Positions 25,915-35,552 are shown, counted from the stretch's first letter. The stretch: DNA of 64,000 bases from Rs1 sp029027825 (GCA_029027825.1 CP093399.1:2852001-2916000); one strand, 5' to 3'. Numbers and translations are program-made. Notes: generated from the letters alone by a model not told the origin.

Positions 25915-28416
25915 ATGAAAGTAAACAGAAGAGACTTTGTTAAAGCACAAGCTGCCAGTGCTGCAGCTGTTGCCGCAGGTATCAGTTTACCCACCTCAGC
26001 CACTAACTTAATCACCTCTACAGCAGATACAGAAATCCATTGGGACAAAGCTCCCTGTCGCTTTTGTGGGACCGGTTGCTCAGTATTAGTAGGTACCAAA
26101 AACGGCAAAATTGTCGCCACCCAAGGAGATCCCGAATCACCTGTCAACAAAGGATTAAACTGCGTAAAAGGTTATTTCCTCTCCAAGATAATGTACGGCA
26201 AAGATCGCCTTAAAACACCGATGCTAAGAATGACCGATGGCAAATTCGATAAGAACGGTGAGTTCACGCCGATCACTTGGGATCAAGCTTTTGACATTAT
26301 GGCTGAAAAATGGAAAGCCGCCATCGCCAAAACCCGTAACTCCGACGAAATGCCACCTGTCGGTATGTTCGGCTCAGGACAGTGGACGGTCTTTGAAGGA
26401 TATGCGGCAGTTAAGCTAATGAAAGCCGGGTTTCGCACCAACCACATTGACCCCAATGCTCGACATTGTATGGCATCCGCGGTGGGTGGTTTTATGCGCA
26501 CCTTTGGCATCGACGAGCCAATGGGCTGCTATGATGACTTAGAAAAAGCCGACGCCTTTGTCCTCTGGGGCTCTAACATGGCAGAAATGCACCCTATTTT
26601 GTGGACCAGATTGTCCGATAGAGCGCTAAGCGCACCGCACGTTGAAGTTGCTGTTCTATCAACTTATAAGCATCGCAGCTTTGAACTAGCTACCAATGGC
26701 ATGGTATTTACTCCGCAAACAGATTTGGCGATACTCAATTACATTGCCCATTATATTATTGAAAGCGGTAATGTAGACCACGAATTCGTCAAAAAACATA
26801 CCAACTTCCGCCGCGGAACCACTGATATTGGCTATGGTTTAAGACCTGAACACCCTCTTGAGCAAGCAGCCGCCAACCCTGGCAAAGGCAGTTCAACACC
26901 TATGACCTTTGAGGAGTTTGCTGAGTTTGTCAGCGATTATACTCTTGAATACACAGAGGAATTATCGGGTGTCCCCGCAGAAAACTTACTGCGTCTAGCC
27001 AAACTGTATGCCGACCCTAAAATTAATGTTGTCTCATACTGGACCATGGGCTTTAACCAACACACACGTGGAGTGTGGGCCAATAACATGTGCTATAACA
27101 TCCACTTGTTAACCGGTAAAATCTCCAAGCCAGGTTGTGGACCATTCTCGCTAACTGGCCAGCCTTCTGCCTGCGGCACCGCGCGTGAAGTCGGGACTTT
27201 CTCGCACCGCCTACCCGCCGATTTAGTGGTTAAGAAAAAAGCCCATCGCGATATTGCAGAGAAAATATGGAAGCTACCTGAGGGAACTGTACCTGCTAAA
27301 AATGGCTACCACGCAGTACTGCAAAACCGCATGCTTAAAGACGGTAAATTAAATGTTTACTGGACTTTGTGTAATAACAATATGCAGACAGCCCCCAACA
27401 TGAATGAAGAAGGCTTGCCAGGCTATCGTAATCCTGAAGCTTTCATTGTCTGCTCTGATCCGTACCCAACTGTTACCGCTCAAGCCTCTGACTTAGTACT
27501 GCCCACTTCTATGTGGACCGAAAAAGAAGGTGCTTTTGGCAATGCTGAGCGTCGCACCCAGTTTTGGTATCAGCAAGTACCTGCCAGTGAAGGATCTAAA
27601 TCGGATCTTTGGCAAATGGTTGAGTTTTCCAAGCGCTTTAAGGTGGAAGAGGTTTGGTCAGATGAACTACTCGCCAAGTCACCAGAATATAAAGGCAAAA
27701 CACTTTACGACATACTCTTTCGCAATGGCCAAGTCGATGAATTCCCATCGTCTGACTTTAAAGGTCGGATGAATGATGAAGTAGATCACTTTGGCTTCTA
27801 CTTACAGAAGGGATTATTTGAAGAGTACGCCACTTTTGGTCGCGGCCATGGGCACGACTTAGCACCCTTTGATACTTACCATAAAGTACGCGGCTTGCGC
27901 TGGCCGGTAGTTAACGGCAAAGAAACCTTGTGGCGCTTTAAGGAGGGGTCCGACCCCTACGTTGAAGCGGGAACTGGCTACCAGTTTTATGGTAAAAAAG
28001 ATAAAAAAGCGATCATTTTTGCCCTCCCTTATGAGCCAGCAGCTGAGTCACCTGATGAAGAGTACAACTTATGGCTATGTACCGGTCGAGTACTGGAGCA
28101 CTGGCACTCAGGCACAATGACCAGACGGGTACCTGAGCTATATAGAGCTTTTCCAGATGCTGTGGTATTTATGCACCCAGATGATGCTAAAGACCGCGGA
28201 TTGAGACGTGGCGATGAAGTAAAAGTCATATCACGTCGTGGTGAGATAAATAGTCGAATCGAAACGCGCGGGCGCAATAGAGTACCAAAGGGCCTAGTAT
28301 TCATTCCATTTTTTGATGCCAAGCAACTAGTTAATCGCCTGACTTTGGATGCTACCGATCCTCTATCTAAAGAAACCGATTATAAAAAATGCGCCATTAA
28401 AATAATGAAAGCCTAA
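25915..28416 (+). CDS. napA: Periplasmic nitrate reductase catalytic subunit NapA
   Basis: NapA reduces nitrate to nitrite in the periplasm with a Mo-bis-MGD centre and one 4Fe-4S cluster. The 833-residue protein starts with a Tat signal (NRRDFVKAQAA) and has the cluster motif CRFCGTGCSVLVG ... NCVKGYF. The molybdenum ligand is C185 in HCMASAVGGF, followed by IDEPMGCYDD. The C-terminal cofactor-binding domain (from ~710) with LCTGRVLEHWHSG is complete. Length matches the E. coli protein (828). It is fed electrons by NapB and NapC encoded next. Confidence 0.97.
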   Translation: MKVNRRDFVKAQAASAAAVAAGISLPTSATNLITSTADTEIHWDKAPCRFCGTGCSVLVGTKNGKIVATQGDPESPVNKGLNCVKGYFLSKIMYGKDRLKTPMLRMTDGKFDKNGEFTPITWDQAFDIMAEKWKAAIAKTRNSDEMPPVGMFGSGQWTVFEGYAAVKLMKAGFRTNHIDPNARHCMASAVGGFMRTFGIDEPMGCYDDLEKADAFVLWGSNMAEMHPILWTRLSDRALSAPHVEVAVLSTYKHRSFELATNGMVFTPQTDLAILNYIAHYIIESGNVDHEFVKKHTNFRRGTTDIGYGLRPEHPLEQAAANPGKGSSTPMTFEEFAEFVSDYTLEYTEELSGVPAENLLRLAKLYADPKINVVSYWTMGFNQHTRGVWANNMCYNIHLLTGKISKPGCGPFSLTGQPSACGTAREVGTFSHRLPADLVVKKKAHRDIAEKIWKLPEGTVPAKNGYHAVLQNRMLKDGKLNVYWTLCNNNMQTAPNMNEEGLPGYRNPEAFIVCSDPYPTVTAQASDLVLPTSMWTEKEGAFGNAERRTQFWYQQVPASEGSKSDLWQMVEFSKRFKVEEVWSDELLAKSPEYKGKTLYDILFRNGQVDEFPSSDFKGRMNDEVDHFGFYLQKGLFEEYATFGRGHGHDLAPFDTYHKVRGLRWPVVNGKETLWRFKEGSDPYVEAGTGYQFYGKKDKKAIIFALPYEPAAESPDEEYNLWLCTGRVLEHWHSGTMTRRVPELYRAFPDAVVFMHPDDAKDRGLRRGDEVKVISRRGEINSRIETRGRNRVPKGLVFIPFFDAKQLVNRLTLDATDPLSKETDYKKCAIKIMKA

Positions 28417-28493
28417 CCAACACTTCGAGCAACTTAGCAGTTCTTTGTCCTAATCACCGTACAAAGAATCTGCTAAGTAAGTGGAGAACCATC

Positions 28494-28925
28494 ATGAAAA
28501 AATTATTATTAGCAACTTTGTTACTTGTATCAAGTGTGGTATTTGCCGCCAATGAAGGGGTTATGTCATTGCGTTCACAAAGTTTAGACGTACAAGATCC
28601 TGCCGAGAAGTTGAAAAATTATCCCAAGGAAAACTTACAGCAACCGATTAGCTATATTCAACAACCGCCGCTGATTCCCCATCATGTCAGAGGCTATGAA
28701 GTTGATCGAAAAACCAACAAGTGCCTGACTTGCCATAGTTTTAAAAACTTTAAGCGTTACGGGGCTACCAAAATAAGCGTCACTCACTTTATCAACCGCG
28801 ACGGACAAGCCTTAAGTGACGTGTCTCCAAGACGCTACTTCTGTCTACAGTGTCACGTGCCACAAGTAAAAGCGAAACCATTGGTAGAAAATACATTTGA
28901 ACCAACTGGCGCATTAGCAGAATAG
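28494..28925 (+). CDS. napB: NapB, dihaem cytochrome c subunit
   Basis: NapB passes electrons from NapC to NapA. The 143-residue precursor has a signal peptide (MKKLLLATLLLVSSVVFA) and two haem motifs, CLTCH at 77-81 and CLQCH at 117-121. The conserved SQSLDVQDPA and PPLIPHHVRGYEV segments are also present. A good GTGGAG precedes the ATG, and napC follows after 10 bases. Confidence 0.96.
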   Translation: MKKLLLATLLLVSSVVFAANEGVMSLRSQSLDVQDPAEKLKNYPKENLQQPISYIQQPPLIPHHVRGYEVDRKTNKCLTCHSFKNFKRYGATKISVTHFINRDGQALSDVSPRRYFCLQCHVPQVKAKPLVENTFEPTGALAE

Positions 28926-28935
28926 GAGGTAGATC

Positions 28936-29523
28936 ATGCGAGTACTAAAAAAATTCTATCAAATACTCTGCAAGCCGGCTGTACACTACAGCTTGGGGTT
29001 TCTGACTATTGGTGGTTTCGTCGCCGGAATTTTATTCTGGGGTGCCTTTAACACCGCACTGGAAGCCACTAACACTGAGGCATTTTGTACCTCATGTCAT
29101 GAGATGCGTAACAATGTGTTTGAAGAATTGAAACCGACTATTCACTATAGTAATAGATCTGGGGTCAGGGCAACCTGTCCCGACTGCCATGTTCCGCACA
29201 AATGGGTAGACAAGATCGCCCGCAAAATGCAGGCATCAAAAGAAGTCTGGGGCAAAATTTTTGGCACCATCAGCACCCGTGAAAAATTTGAGGCGAAACG
29301 CTTACATTTAGCGCAAAATGAGTGGACTCGATTAAAGGCCAACGATTCTTTAGAATGTCGTAACTGTCACGAGTTTGATAGCATGGATTTCACTTTGCAA
29401 GCAGAGCGAGCAGCGCGTCAGCACTCTACAGCTCTAGCTAGCGGCGAGAAAACCTGTATTGATTGCCACAAAGGCATCGCTCATGAACTGCCAGATATGA
29501 AGGGAGTAGAAGGATACCAGTAA
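28936..29523 (+). CDS. napC: NapC, tetrahaem quinol dehydrogenase
   Basis: NapC oxidises membrane quinol and reduces NapB. The 195-residue protein has one N-terminal membrane anchor (~17-38) and four haem motifs: CTSCH (51-55), CPDCH, CRNCH and CIDCH. The conserved EMRNNVFEEL after haem one is present. AGGAGG gives a strong binding site. No napG or napH is present, so NapC should be the only quinol donor, and no nitrite reductase gene follows in the window. Confidence 0.96.
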   Translation: MRVLKKFYQILCKPAVHYSLGFLTIGGFVAGILFWGAFNTALEATNTEAFCTSCHEMRNNVFEELKPTIHYSNRSGVRATCPDCHVPHKWVDKIARKMQASKEVWGKIFGTISTREKFEAKRLHLAQNEWTRLKANDSLECRNCHEFDSMDFTLQAERAARQHSTALASGEKTCIDCHKGIAHELPDMKGVEGYQ

Positions 29524-30149
29524 AGGCAGCCCTCACCGCGAGCGGTAAGCTTAACAATTTATAATCGGTACAATAGCGCAGTCAATATCCCCGCTGGGGA
29601 TGTTGACTATCACCGCAAATTGAATTGATTTTTAAGCTGGAATTAGCTATCGCTCCGCTTCGGATCAACCTCTATTGCACCTTGCCCAGAGCGCTACTTA
29701 GTGAAACTCTACGGAGGCAATTCCCGATCCTATGCACAGCCCTATGCTAGAGTGCACTGTAGCAACTAAAATTGGGACGGCTAGCTAAATAATTTTAGTT
29801 AGCAGGCCTGCTTCTCCAAATGATCATGACTCTATCTACCTATCTATATATTCAGCCATAAAAAAAACCTTTACATGACGGCTGTACTTGCGGAGCCATG
29901 TAAAGGTCCGTAAACAATCAAACCTGGTAAACTTTGCCAATTTAGCAGGCACACCAAATAAAATAACAACTAAAAAATCACTGCTTTTTCCATACACAAT
30001 TAGTCTAGTTTAATTAACAGATAATTCTAGTCAGCGAATCAAAATAACCATCCAAAACTCCTATCGACTGGCAAATAGAATAGTCATTGGCTCTATCGAG
30101 TCCGGTTAACAAAACTAGCTCTGAAATAACATCAGCACTCCTAGGATCA
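29524..30149. other. Gap between napC and the BCCT gene
   Basis: This 626-base convergent gap shows no gene. Apart from the hairpin at 29860-29906 I recognise no repeat or RNA. A clear terminator for napC is not visible directly after its stop. Confidence 0.45.
29860..29906 (-). terminator. Intrinsic terminator for the BCCT transporter gene
   Basis: On the minus strand CCTTTACATGGCT pairs with AGCC...CATGTAAAGG, followed by eight T. It lies ~240 bases after the BCCT stop. The strong stem and the T tract on the minus side fix its direction. Confidence 0.8.
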
Positions 30150-31760
30150 TCAAGGAGTTGATTGCAGTTCATCACTCGCTTTTTTAAGTCCTATATACAA
30201 ACTGACACACATTGCCAACAACACTATTGTAAATGGTAAGCCCGTAGAAACAGCCATTGCCTGCAAGGCGTTTAGCGCTTCAGAGCCACCAACTAGCAAC
30301 AGCACAATGGCAACTATGCCTTCAAAAGAGCACCAAAACACCTTTTGTAATACCGGCGCATTTTCTTTACCGCCCGCTGTTATTGAATCAATCACTAGCG
30401 ATCCAGAATCAGAAGAGGTAATGAAAAAGACCAGCACTAGCACGATACCAATCATCGATAAAATGCCAGAAAACGGAAATTCTTGCACCATGACAAAAAG
30501 TTTAAGCTCTTGGGCAGCACTGGACACTGGCGCGCTAGCATCAGCTATTACCTGGCTGATAGCAGTACCACCAAAAGCACCCATCCAAATTATTCCCAAC
30601 ACAGTAGGCACGATAACCACACAAAGTATAAACTCTCTCACTGTTCGCCCCTTTGATACTCTGGCGATGAACATGCCAACAAATGGAGACCAAGAAATCC
30701 ACCACGCCCAGTAAAATGAAGTCCAGCCTTGCGAGAAATTACTATCTTCGCGACCAAAAGGTATAGACAGTGGTAGTAACTCTTGAAGATAAGTTAAGCC
30801 ACCACCAAAAATGGCACTCAATATGTCATTGGTAGGACCGACAATCAAAATAAAGGAAAGTAATGAGAGCGCTAAAATCATATTTAATTGAGATAAAATT
30901 TTCACCCCACCATCTAAACCGCGTACTACCGAGCTTATTGCCACTGCAGTAATCACCACAATCAACAACACGATAGCGAAAGAGCCAGTCCCCCAACCAA
31001 ACAAAAAATTCAAGCCGGAGAGCGCTTGCGTAGTACCAAAACCAAGTGATGTGGTTAGACCAAACAAGGTGGCAAACACCGCCAATATATCAATCAGATG
31101 CCCCCAAAAACCCCATACTCTATCACCTAGTAGCGGATAAAAAGCAGAGCGCAAAGTCAGCGGTAATTTATGATTGAAGGAAAAAAATGCCAGCGCCAGC
31201 CCGACCACTGCGTAGATCGCCCAAGGATGCAGCCCCCAGTGAAAAATAGTGGCTGCCATGGCTAAATTTCGCGCCGCTTCTGTATCTCCTACCGCGGCAT
31301 TTAAAGGCGCCCAATCTGTTCTCAAACCGGTCACTGCATCGGTCGTCACCCCAGCCAGTGAAGAGCTAAAATGCGACATAGGTTCTGATACCCCGAAAAA
31401 CATCAGCCCTATTCCCATACCTGCAGCAAACAACATCGAAAACCAACCTAAATAGCTAAATTCGGGTTTAGCAGCTGGCCCGCCCAAGCGAACTTTGCCC
31501 ATCGGCGACAACACCAACAGCAGGCAAAACAGCACAAATATGTTGGCCGACAAGAGGAAAAACCAATCGAAGGTACTCGTGATAGCGGGCCTTAGCCAGC
31601 CAAAAAATGCCCCGGCCTGCTCTTTAAAAATTATCGACACTAGGACGAATGCAATAACACTTAATCCAGAAATCAAAAAAACCGGATTGTGGATATCCAA
31701 TCCAAATGGGGTGATATTGTCTTGCCCAATATGATAGTCCGTTTCGACCTTATCGTTCAT
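30150..31760 (-). CDS. BCCT-family transporter (betaine/choline/carnitine type)
   Basis: The 536-residue protein has about 12 membrane helices. It carries the family motifs GMGIGLMFFGVSEP (the Gly-rich segment linked to sodium coupling and substrate binding), HWGLHPWAIYAVVGLALAFF and the signature WWISWSPFVGMFIARVSKGRT. It should take up glycine betaine, DMSP, choline or carnitine with sodium, for osmoprotection or catabolism. The terminal extensions are short, suggesting it is not osmosensory like BetP. It is monocistronic. The exact substrate cannot be read from the sequence. Confidence 0.92.
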   Translation of the reverse strand: MNDKVETDYHIGQDNITPFGLDIHNPVFLISGLSVIAFVLVSIIFKEQAGAFFGWLRPAITSTFDWFFLLSANIFVLFCLLLVLSPMGKVRLGGPAAKPEFSYLGWFSMLFAAGMGIGLMFFGVSEPMSHFSSSLAGVTTDAVTGLRTDWAPLNAAVGDTEAARNLAMAATIFHWGLHPWAIYAVVGLALAFFSFNHKLPLTLRSAFYPLLGDRVWGFWGHLIDILAVFATLFGLTTSLGFGTTQALSGLNFLFGWGTGSFAIVLLIVVITAVAISSVVRGLDGGVKILSQLNMILALSLLSFILIVGPTNDILSAIFGGGLTYLQELLPLSIPFGREDSNFSQGWTSFYWAWWISWSPFVGMFIARVSKGRTVREFILCVVIVPTVLGIIWMGAFGGTAISQVIADASAPVSSAAQELKLFVMVQEFPFSGILSMIGIVLVLVFFITSSDSGSLVIDSITAGGKENAPVLQKVFWCSFEGIVAIVLLLVGGSEALNALQAMAVSTGLPFTIVLLAMCVSLYIGLKKASDELQSTP

Positions 31761-32250
31761 ATTAAACGCTCCTGATGATTAAAGTAGTAAGAGATAAATC
31801 TTAATATATCATTAATAACTAAAAATAAGTGACCTATAAATTGCATGACGATTTTGGTTAATAATTTGTCGTTTTAAAAAACTCCCAAAGAATCAAACAG
31901 GGCCATTTCAGATTAACATCAACTAACCCATAAACGACAAGGATAATTTTAAACTAGCTTATTATCAATAGCTTGTAATGATTTACTACTGAAGTTTAAT
32001 GCTATGAGCGGTCGCCATCAGCCACGCTTTACCACACACTGCCAACACGTTAATTATCTAGATTTATAGCCCCTTATATCGAATATATGAGTGAAATCAA
32101 AATCTTAATCCATTTTAAAGCATACAATGCTATGATGTAATCAGCAGTTTAAATTATTCTGGTCAGTATCTAATTAGACAAAACTTAAGCAGAAGATCAT
32201 CGTATTCACTGCAAATAATTTTTAAGCCCCTGTTTTTAGGAGTATCTACA
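31761..32250. other. Divergent BCCT / thioesterase gap
   Basis: These 490 AT-rich bases should hold both promoters. No gene, repeat or RNA is recognised. TTTTTAGGAGTATCTACA before ATG 32251 gives the thioesterase a clear binding site. Confidence 0.4.
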
Positions 32251-32697
32251 ATGCCACGTATAAAATTAGACATGCCCGAAAACTACAGCTTCACAACCTC
32301 GTTAACGGTGCGCATCAATGATATTAATTATGGTGGGCACTTGGCCAACGAAGCCGTCTTGGCTTTTATTCACGAGGCCAGAGTGCAATTTTTAAGCTAC
32401 CACCACTACACAGAATTAGATGTCGATGGCAGTGGAATTATCATGACTGATTCGGCGATTATTTATCGCGGCGAAAGCTTTCATGCCGATATTCTGCAAA
32501 TCGACATTAGCGTGCAAGACTTTACAAAATACGGCTGTGATTTTTACTACTTAATCTCTAATAAAAAAACCGCAGAAGAAATCGTTCACGCCAAAACCGG
32601 TATCGTATTTTTTGACTACCAAAAACGCAAAGTGTCTGAAGTTCCCGAATTATTTAAACGCGCTATAGAGCGGGATGCGGGGAAAACTAGCGCCTGA
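32251..32697 (+). CDS. Acyl-CoA thioesterase, 4HBT hotdog family
   Basis: The 148-residue protein has the hotdog-fold signature VRINDINYGGHLANEAVLAFIHEAR, where the Asp and the following NYGGH fit the 4-hydroxybenzoyl-CoA thioesterase active site. It likely hydrolyses an acyl-CoA in the cytoplasm. The 4HBT family includes carnitine-pathway thioesterases, but nothing here fixes the substrate. The DUF1289 gene starts one base after its stop. Confidence 0.85.
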   Translation: MPRIKLDMPENYSFTTSLTVRINDINYGGHLANEAVLAFIHEARVQFLSYHHYTELDVDGSGIIMTDSAIIYRGESFHADILQIDISVQDFTKYGCDFYYLISNKKTAEEIVHAKTGIVFFDYQKRKVSEVPELFKRAIERDAGKTSA

Positions 32698-32698
32698 T

Positions 32699-33007
32699 AT
32701 GGATAGCGATCAGCGAGCGGACAAATGGCAAGATCAACATGAGATGTTTCAGGTTGACAGCCCCTGTATCGGCGTTTGCACTGCAGGGCCGAAAGGCTAT
32801 TGCAAAGGTTGTTTACGCTCGCGGATCGAACGCTTTCACTGGCACGAAATGTCAGAGAATCAAAAATTTACCGTCGTGCAACTCTGCCAATCCCGCAAGT
32901 CGAGAATCATTGCTCAGCGCCTTAAACGCGATATTACTAAGCTGCAACAAGAAGATCTTTTTGCAGATTTTGACGGTCAGATAGAAATGTTCAACGTCGA
33001 AACTTAA
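32699..33007 (+). CDS. DUF1289 small cysteine-rich protein
   Basis: The 102-residue protein carries the DUF1289 core: SPCIGVCTAGPKGYCKGCLRS, with four cysteines likely to bind metal, then RIERFHWHEMSENQK. I use ATG 32699, just after the thioesterase stop; an in-frame upstream start overlaps that gene. The function is unknown. Translation is probably coupled to the thioesterase. Confidence 0.83.
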   Translation: MDSDQRADKWQDQHEMFQVDSPCIGVCTAGPKGYCKGCLRSRIERFHWHEMSENQKFTVVQLCQSRKSRIIAQRLKRDITKLQQEDLFADFDGQIEMFNVET

Positions 33008-33009
33008 TG

Positions 33010-33060
33010 CCTCTTAATCAAAAAAACCTACTACTGCTCAAGTTTAAGAGGGGTATTTTT
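33010..33060 (+). terminator. Terminator between DUF1289 and dnaB
   Basis: CCTCTTAA (33010-33017) pairs with TTAAGAGG (33044-33051) and is followed by GGTATTTTT. The loop is long (26 bases), so this is moderate evidence. Confidence 0.5.
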
Positions 33061-33136
33061 ATCTGCAAAGTACCAGCAGCAACAAAACCTTAAACAGAAA
33101 CTAAAATTTTCAAGCTTCAATTTTACTCTGCAGCAA

Positions 33137-34540
33137 TTAATCTTCGAAGGTCTCGTAACTACCGTGAGCCAAGTTTTCAAATTTAGAATACTGTCCAACG
33201 AACGCTAGTTTAATACTGCCTATTGGTCCGTTACGCTGCTTACCAAGGATCACTTCAGCGATACCTTTATCCGCTGAATCTTCATTGTAAACTTCATCAC
33301 GATATAAAAACATAATCACGTCGGCATCTTGCTCGATCGCGCCCGACTCACGTAAGTCAGAGTTGACAGGACGCTTATTCGGCCGCTGCTCCAGCGATCG
33401 GTTAAGTTGTGACAAAGCGACCACTGGGCAGGTCAGCTCTTTAGCCAAAGCTTTTAAAGAGCCGGATATTTCAGAAATCTCTTCCGCTCTGCTAGCATTT
33501 GAACGACGACTTTTAATTTGCATCAACTGTAAATAATCGATCATAATCATTGAGACTTCACCGTGCTCACGAACCACACGACGGGCCCTAGTACGCATTT
33601 CTGTGGGGCTAATACCTGAAGTATCATCAATGAATAGCGGCTTATCACGTAACATATTGACCGCCGTAGTCAATTTTGGCCAGTCATCTTCCTCTAACTG
33701 CCCATTGCGCAATCGGGTCTGATTAATTTTACCTAATGACGCCAACATCCGGATAATTAAGTGCTCTGCAGGCATTTCTAAAGAAAAAACCAAAACCGGT
33801 TTGTTCTGTGCCATCAGTGCATTTTCCACTAAGTTCATTGCAAATGTGGTCTTACCCATCGAAGGTCGCCCAGCGACAATAATCAAATCAGAAGGCTGCA
33901 AACCGGCAGTTTTTTCATCTAAATCATCGAAGCCGGTAGTAATTCCAGTTAATTGATCCGAGTTATTAAACAGGTAATCAATTTTATCCACAGCCCCCTT
34001 CAACAAATCGTTAATCGGAATAAAGCCGCCTTCATTAGGCCGACTTTCAGCAATCTCAAAGATCCGCTGCTCTGCTTCATTGAGTACTTCTTGCGCATCA
34101 CGGCCCTCAGTTTCAAAGGCACTATCCGCTATTTCCTGAGAGACTGAAATCATTTGTCGCAGCAGCGCTCGGTCGCGGACAATCACCGAATAGGCACGTA
34201 AATTTGAAGTACTGGGCGTGTTACGAGCTAGTTCAATTAAATAGTCTAGCCCGCCTGCAGCCTCTAAATCGCCGGTGCGATCAAGCTCTTCTGATAGCGT
34301 CACAACATCGACCGGCTGCTGATTGTTAACCAGCTTGGTCATCATTCGAAAAATCAACCGATGATCATGGCGATAAAATAACTCTTCTGAAACGATTTCA
34401 CTGACCACGTCCCAAGTATTGTTATCTATCATCAACCCCCCGAGCACAGACTGCTCAGCCTCTATCGATTGAGGTGGTTTTTTAATGCTTTCTATCTCAG
34501 CATCAAATCCAGAATTACTAGAAAACTCAGGGTAGTTCAT
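33137..34540 (-). CDS. dnaB: Replicative DNA helicase DnaB
   Basis: DnaB is the hexameric 5'-3' helicase of the replication fork. The 467-residue protein has the N-terminal DnaG-interacting domain (PPQSIEAEQSVLGGLM) and the RecA-like domain with Walker A GRPSMGKTTFAMN. Other helicase motifs are VFSLEMPAEHL, MIDYLQLM and ALSQLNRSLEQRPNKRP. No intein is present. It lies downstream of rplI as in relatives, but here the ribH2 locus is inserted between them. Confidence 0.97.
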   Translation of the reverse strand: MNYPEFSSNSGFDAEIESIKKPPQSIEAEQSVLGGLMIDNNTWDVVSEIVSEELFYRHDHRLIFRMMTKLVNNQQPVDVVTLSEELDRTGDLEAAGGLDYLIELARNTPSTSNLRAYSVIVRDRALLRQMISVSQEIADSAFETEGRDAQEVLNEAEQRIFEIAESRPNEGGFIPINDLLKGAVDKIDYLFNNSDQLTGITTGFDDLDEKTAGLQPSDLIIVAGRPSMGKTTFAMNLVENALMAQNKPVLVFSLEMPAEHLIIRMLASLGKINQTRLRNGQLEEDDWPKLTTAVNMLRDKPLFIDDTSGISPTEMRTRARRVVREHGEVSMIMIDYLQLMQIKSRRSNASRAEEISEISGSLKALAKELTCPVVALSQLNRSLEQRPNKRPVNSDLRESGAIEQDADVIMFLYRDEVYNEDSADKGIAEVILGKQRNGPIGSIKLAFVGQYSKFENLAHGSYETFED

Positions 34541-34663
34541 TTAAATATCCACGGGTTGTTATGCTAGGGGCCCGACCGACTCCTAGTATCAAAGGGCCAA
34601 TATATTAGCATGTTAACGTTGCCGCATGAAGCGACACCACCGCTAACCAGGCAATACAGCGCC

Positions 34664-35155
34664 CTACAATGCACACTTTAGTTGCTGTGTGAGCCGCACT
34701 ATCACATCACAGGCACTGGCCAGCTCAGCTCCTTTTTGCAAAAAGTGGCGGCTAAAATAATCCTTATGCTCGCTATGCTCATGAAAATGATGAGGGGTGA
34801 GTACCGCGGTAAGTACTGGCACTTCAGTTTCTAACTGCACTTGCATAAGCGCGTCACATACTGTTTGCGCGACAAACTCATGACGATAGATTCCACCATC
34901 AACTACTAGCGCACTCGCGGCAATAGCCATGTATTGACCACTTTTTGCCAACAGCTTAGCTTGTAGCGGAATTTCATAGGCTCCGGGAACCGCAAACACA
35001 TCGATTAACTGATCAGAAAATCCGCGCGTAAGCAGTTCTTTTTTAAAACCAGATAGACAGTTGAGTACGATATCTTCGTGCCATGTTGCGTGAATAAATG
35101 CAATGCGCTGAGTTTGAGGTTGGTAATTGGTTGGCTTTGCTGAGCTCTGATTCAA
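34664..35155 (-). CDS. ribH2: Lumazine synthase, RibH2 type
   Basis: The enzyme joins the pyrimidine intermediate and 3,4-dihydroxy-2-butanone phosphate to give 6,7-dimethyl-8-ribityllumazine, the riboflavin precursor. The 163-residue protein begins AFIHATWHEDIV and contains VFAVPGAYEIPLQA and ALVVDGGIYRHEFVA, as in lumazine synthases. The sequence TPHHFHEH at the catalytic site and the early Trp resemble the RibH2 branch known from Brucella rather than the E. coli RibE form. It is preceded by an FMN riboswitch, so it should be repressed by FMN. A second, housekeeping lumazine synthase probably exists elsewhere. Confidence 0.88.
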   Translation of the reverse strand: MNQSSAKPTNYQPQTQRIAFIHATWHEDIVLNCLSGFKKELLTRGFSDQLIDVFAVPGAYEIPLQAKLLAKSGQYMAIAASALVVDGGIYRHEFVAQTVCDALMQVQLETEVPVLTAVLTPHHFHEHSEHKDYFSRHFLQKGAELASACDVIVRLTQQLKCAL

Positions 35156-35189
35156 GTTATTAACCCTATGTTATCTTTAATCTGTAGCG

Positions 35190-35293
35190 GTGACTTCACA
35201 TTAGCATATAGCGCAAGTTATTGATTATACGGAAATTAGAATAAGATCCACTGTAAAGCAATATCTTACACGCTGTATTAACTTTGATGACAC
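35190..35293. repeat. Palindromic MITE-like repeat within the ribH2 leader
   Basis: GTGACTTCA at 35190-35198 and TGATGACAC at 35285-35293 are the inverted ends. Internal segments match the repeats at 52056-52363 and 55042-55183 (ATAGCGCAAG-TATTGATT, CCACTGTA--GC-AATATCTTACAC). It lies between the FMN riboswitch and the ribH2 start codon, so it is transcribed as part of the leader. Confidence 0.75.
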
Positions 35294-35409
35294 GGATTCA
35301 GATTTAGTCAATGAATAATCAGGGCGGACAGGCAGGCACACACAGCATTAATATACCGTGTTATTATTTATAGCGTTTAGCGTATAAATAGTTTGTTACT
35401 TAATCTGTC

Positions 35410-35552
35410 GCGTTCTCTATCATCCGGACTGTGACCGTCGGCTCTGGAGTCACACCAGATCTGCTGACCCTAATATATGTATATCAGGCGCTCGCGGGCT
35501 TAGAATCACTTCCTTACCGCCGGTGGGGAATTACACCCCGCCCCGAGAACGA
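35410..35552 (-). ncRNA. FMN riboswitch (RFN element)
   Basis: On the minus strand the conserved RFN parts appear in order. GGGGCGGGGTGTAATTCCCC and ACCGGCGGTAA come first, then AGCCCGCGAGC, then CAGATCTGGTGTGACTCCAG, and last AGCCGACGGTCACAGTCCGG followed by a closing GAGAAC arm. It senses FMN. The nearest downstream gene on the same strand is ribH2, 255 bases on. A clear anti-terminator/terminator or Shine-Dalgarno sequestering stem is not obvious, partly because a repeat occupies the interval. Confidence 0.96.
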
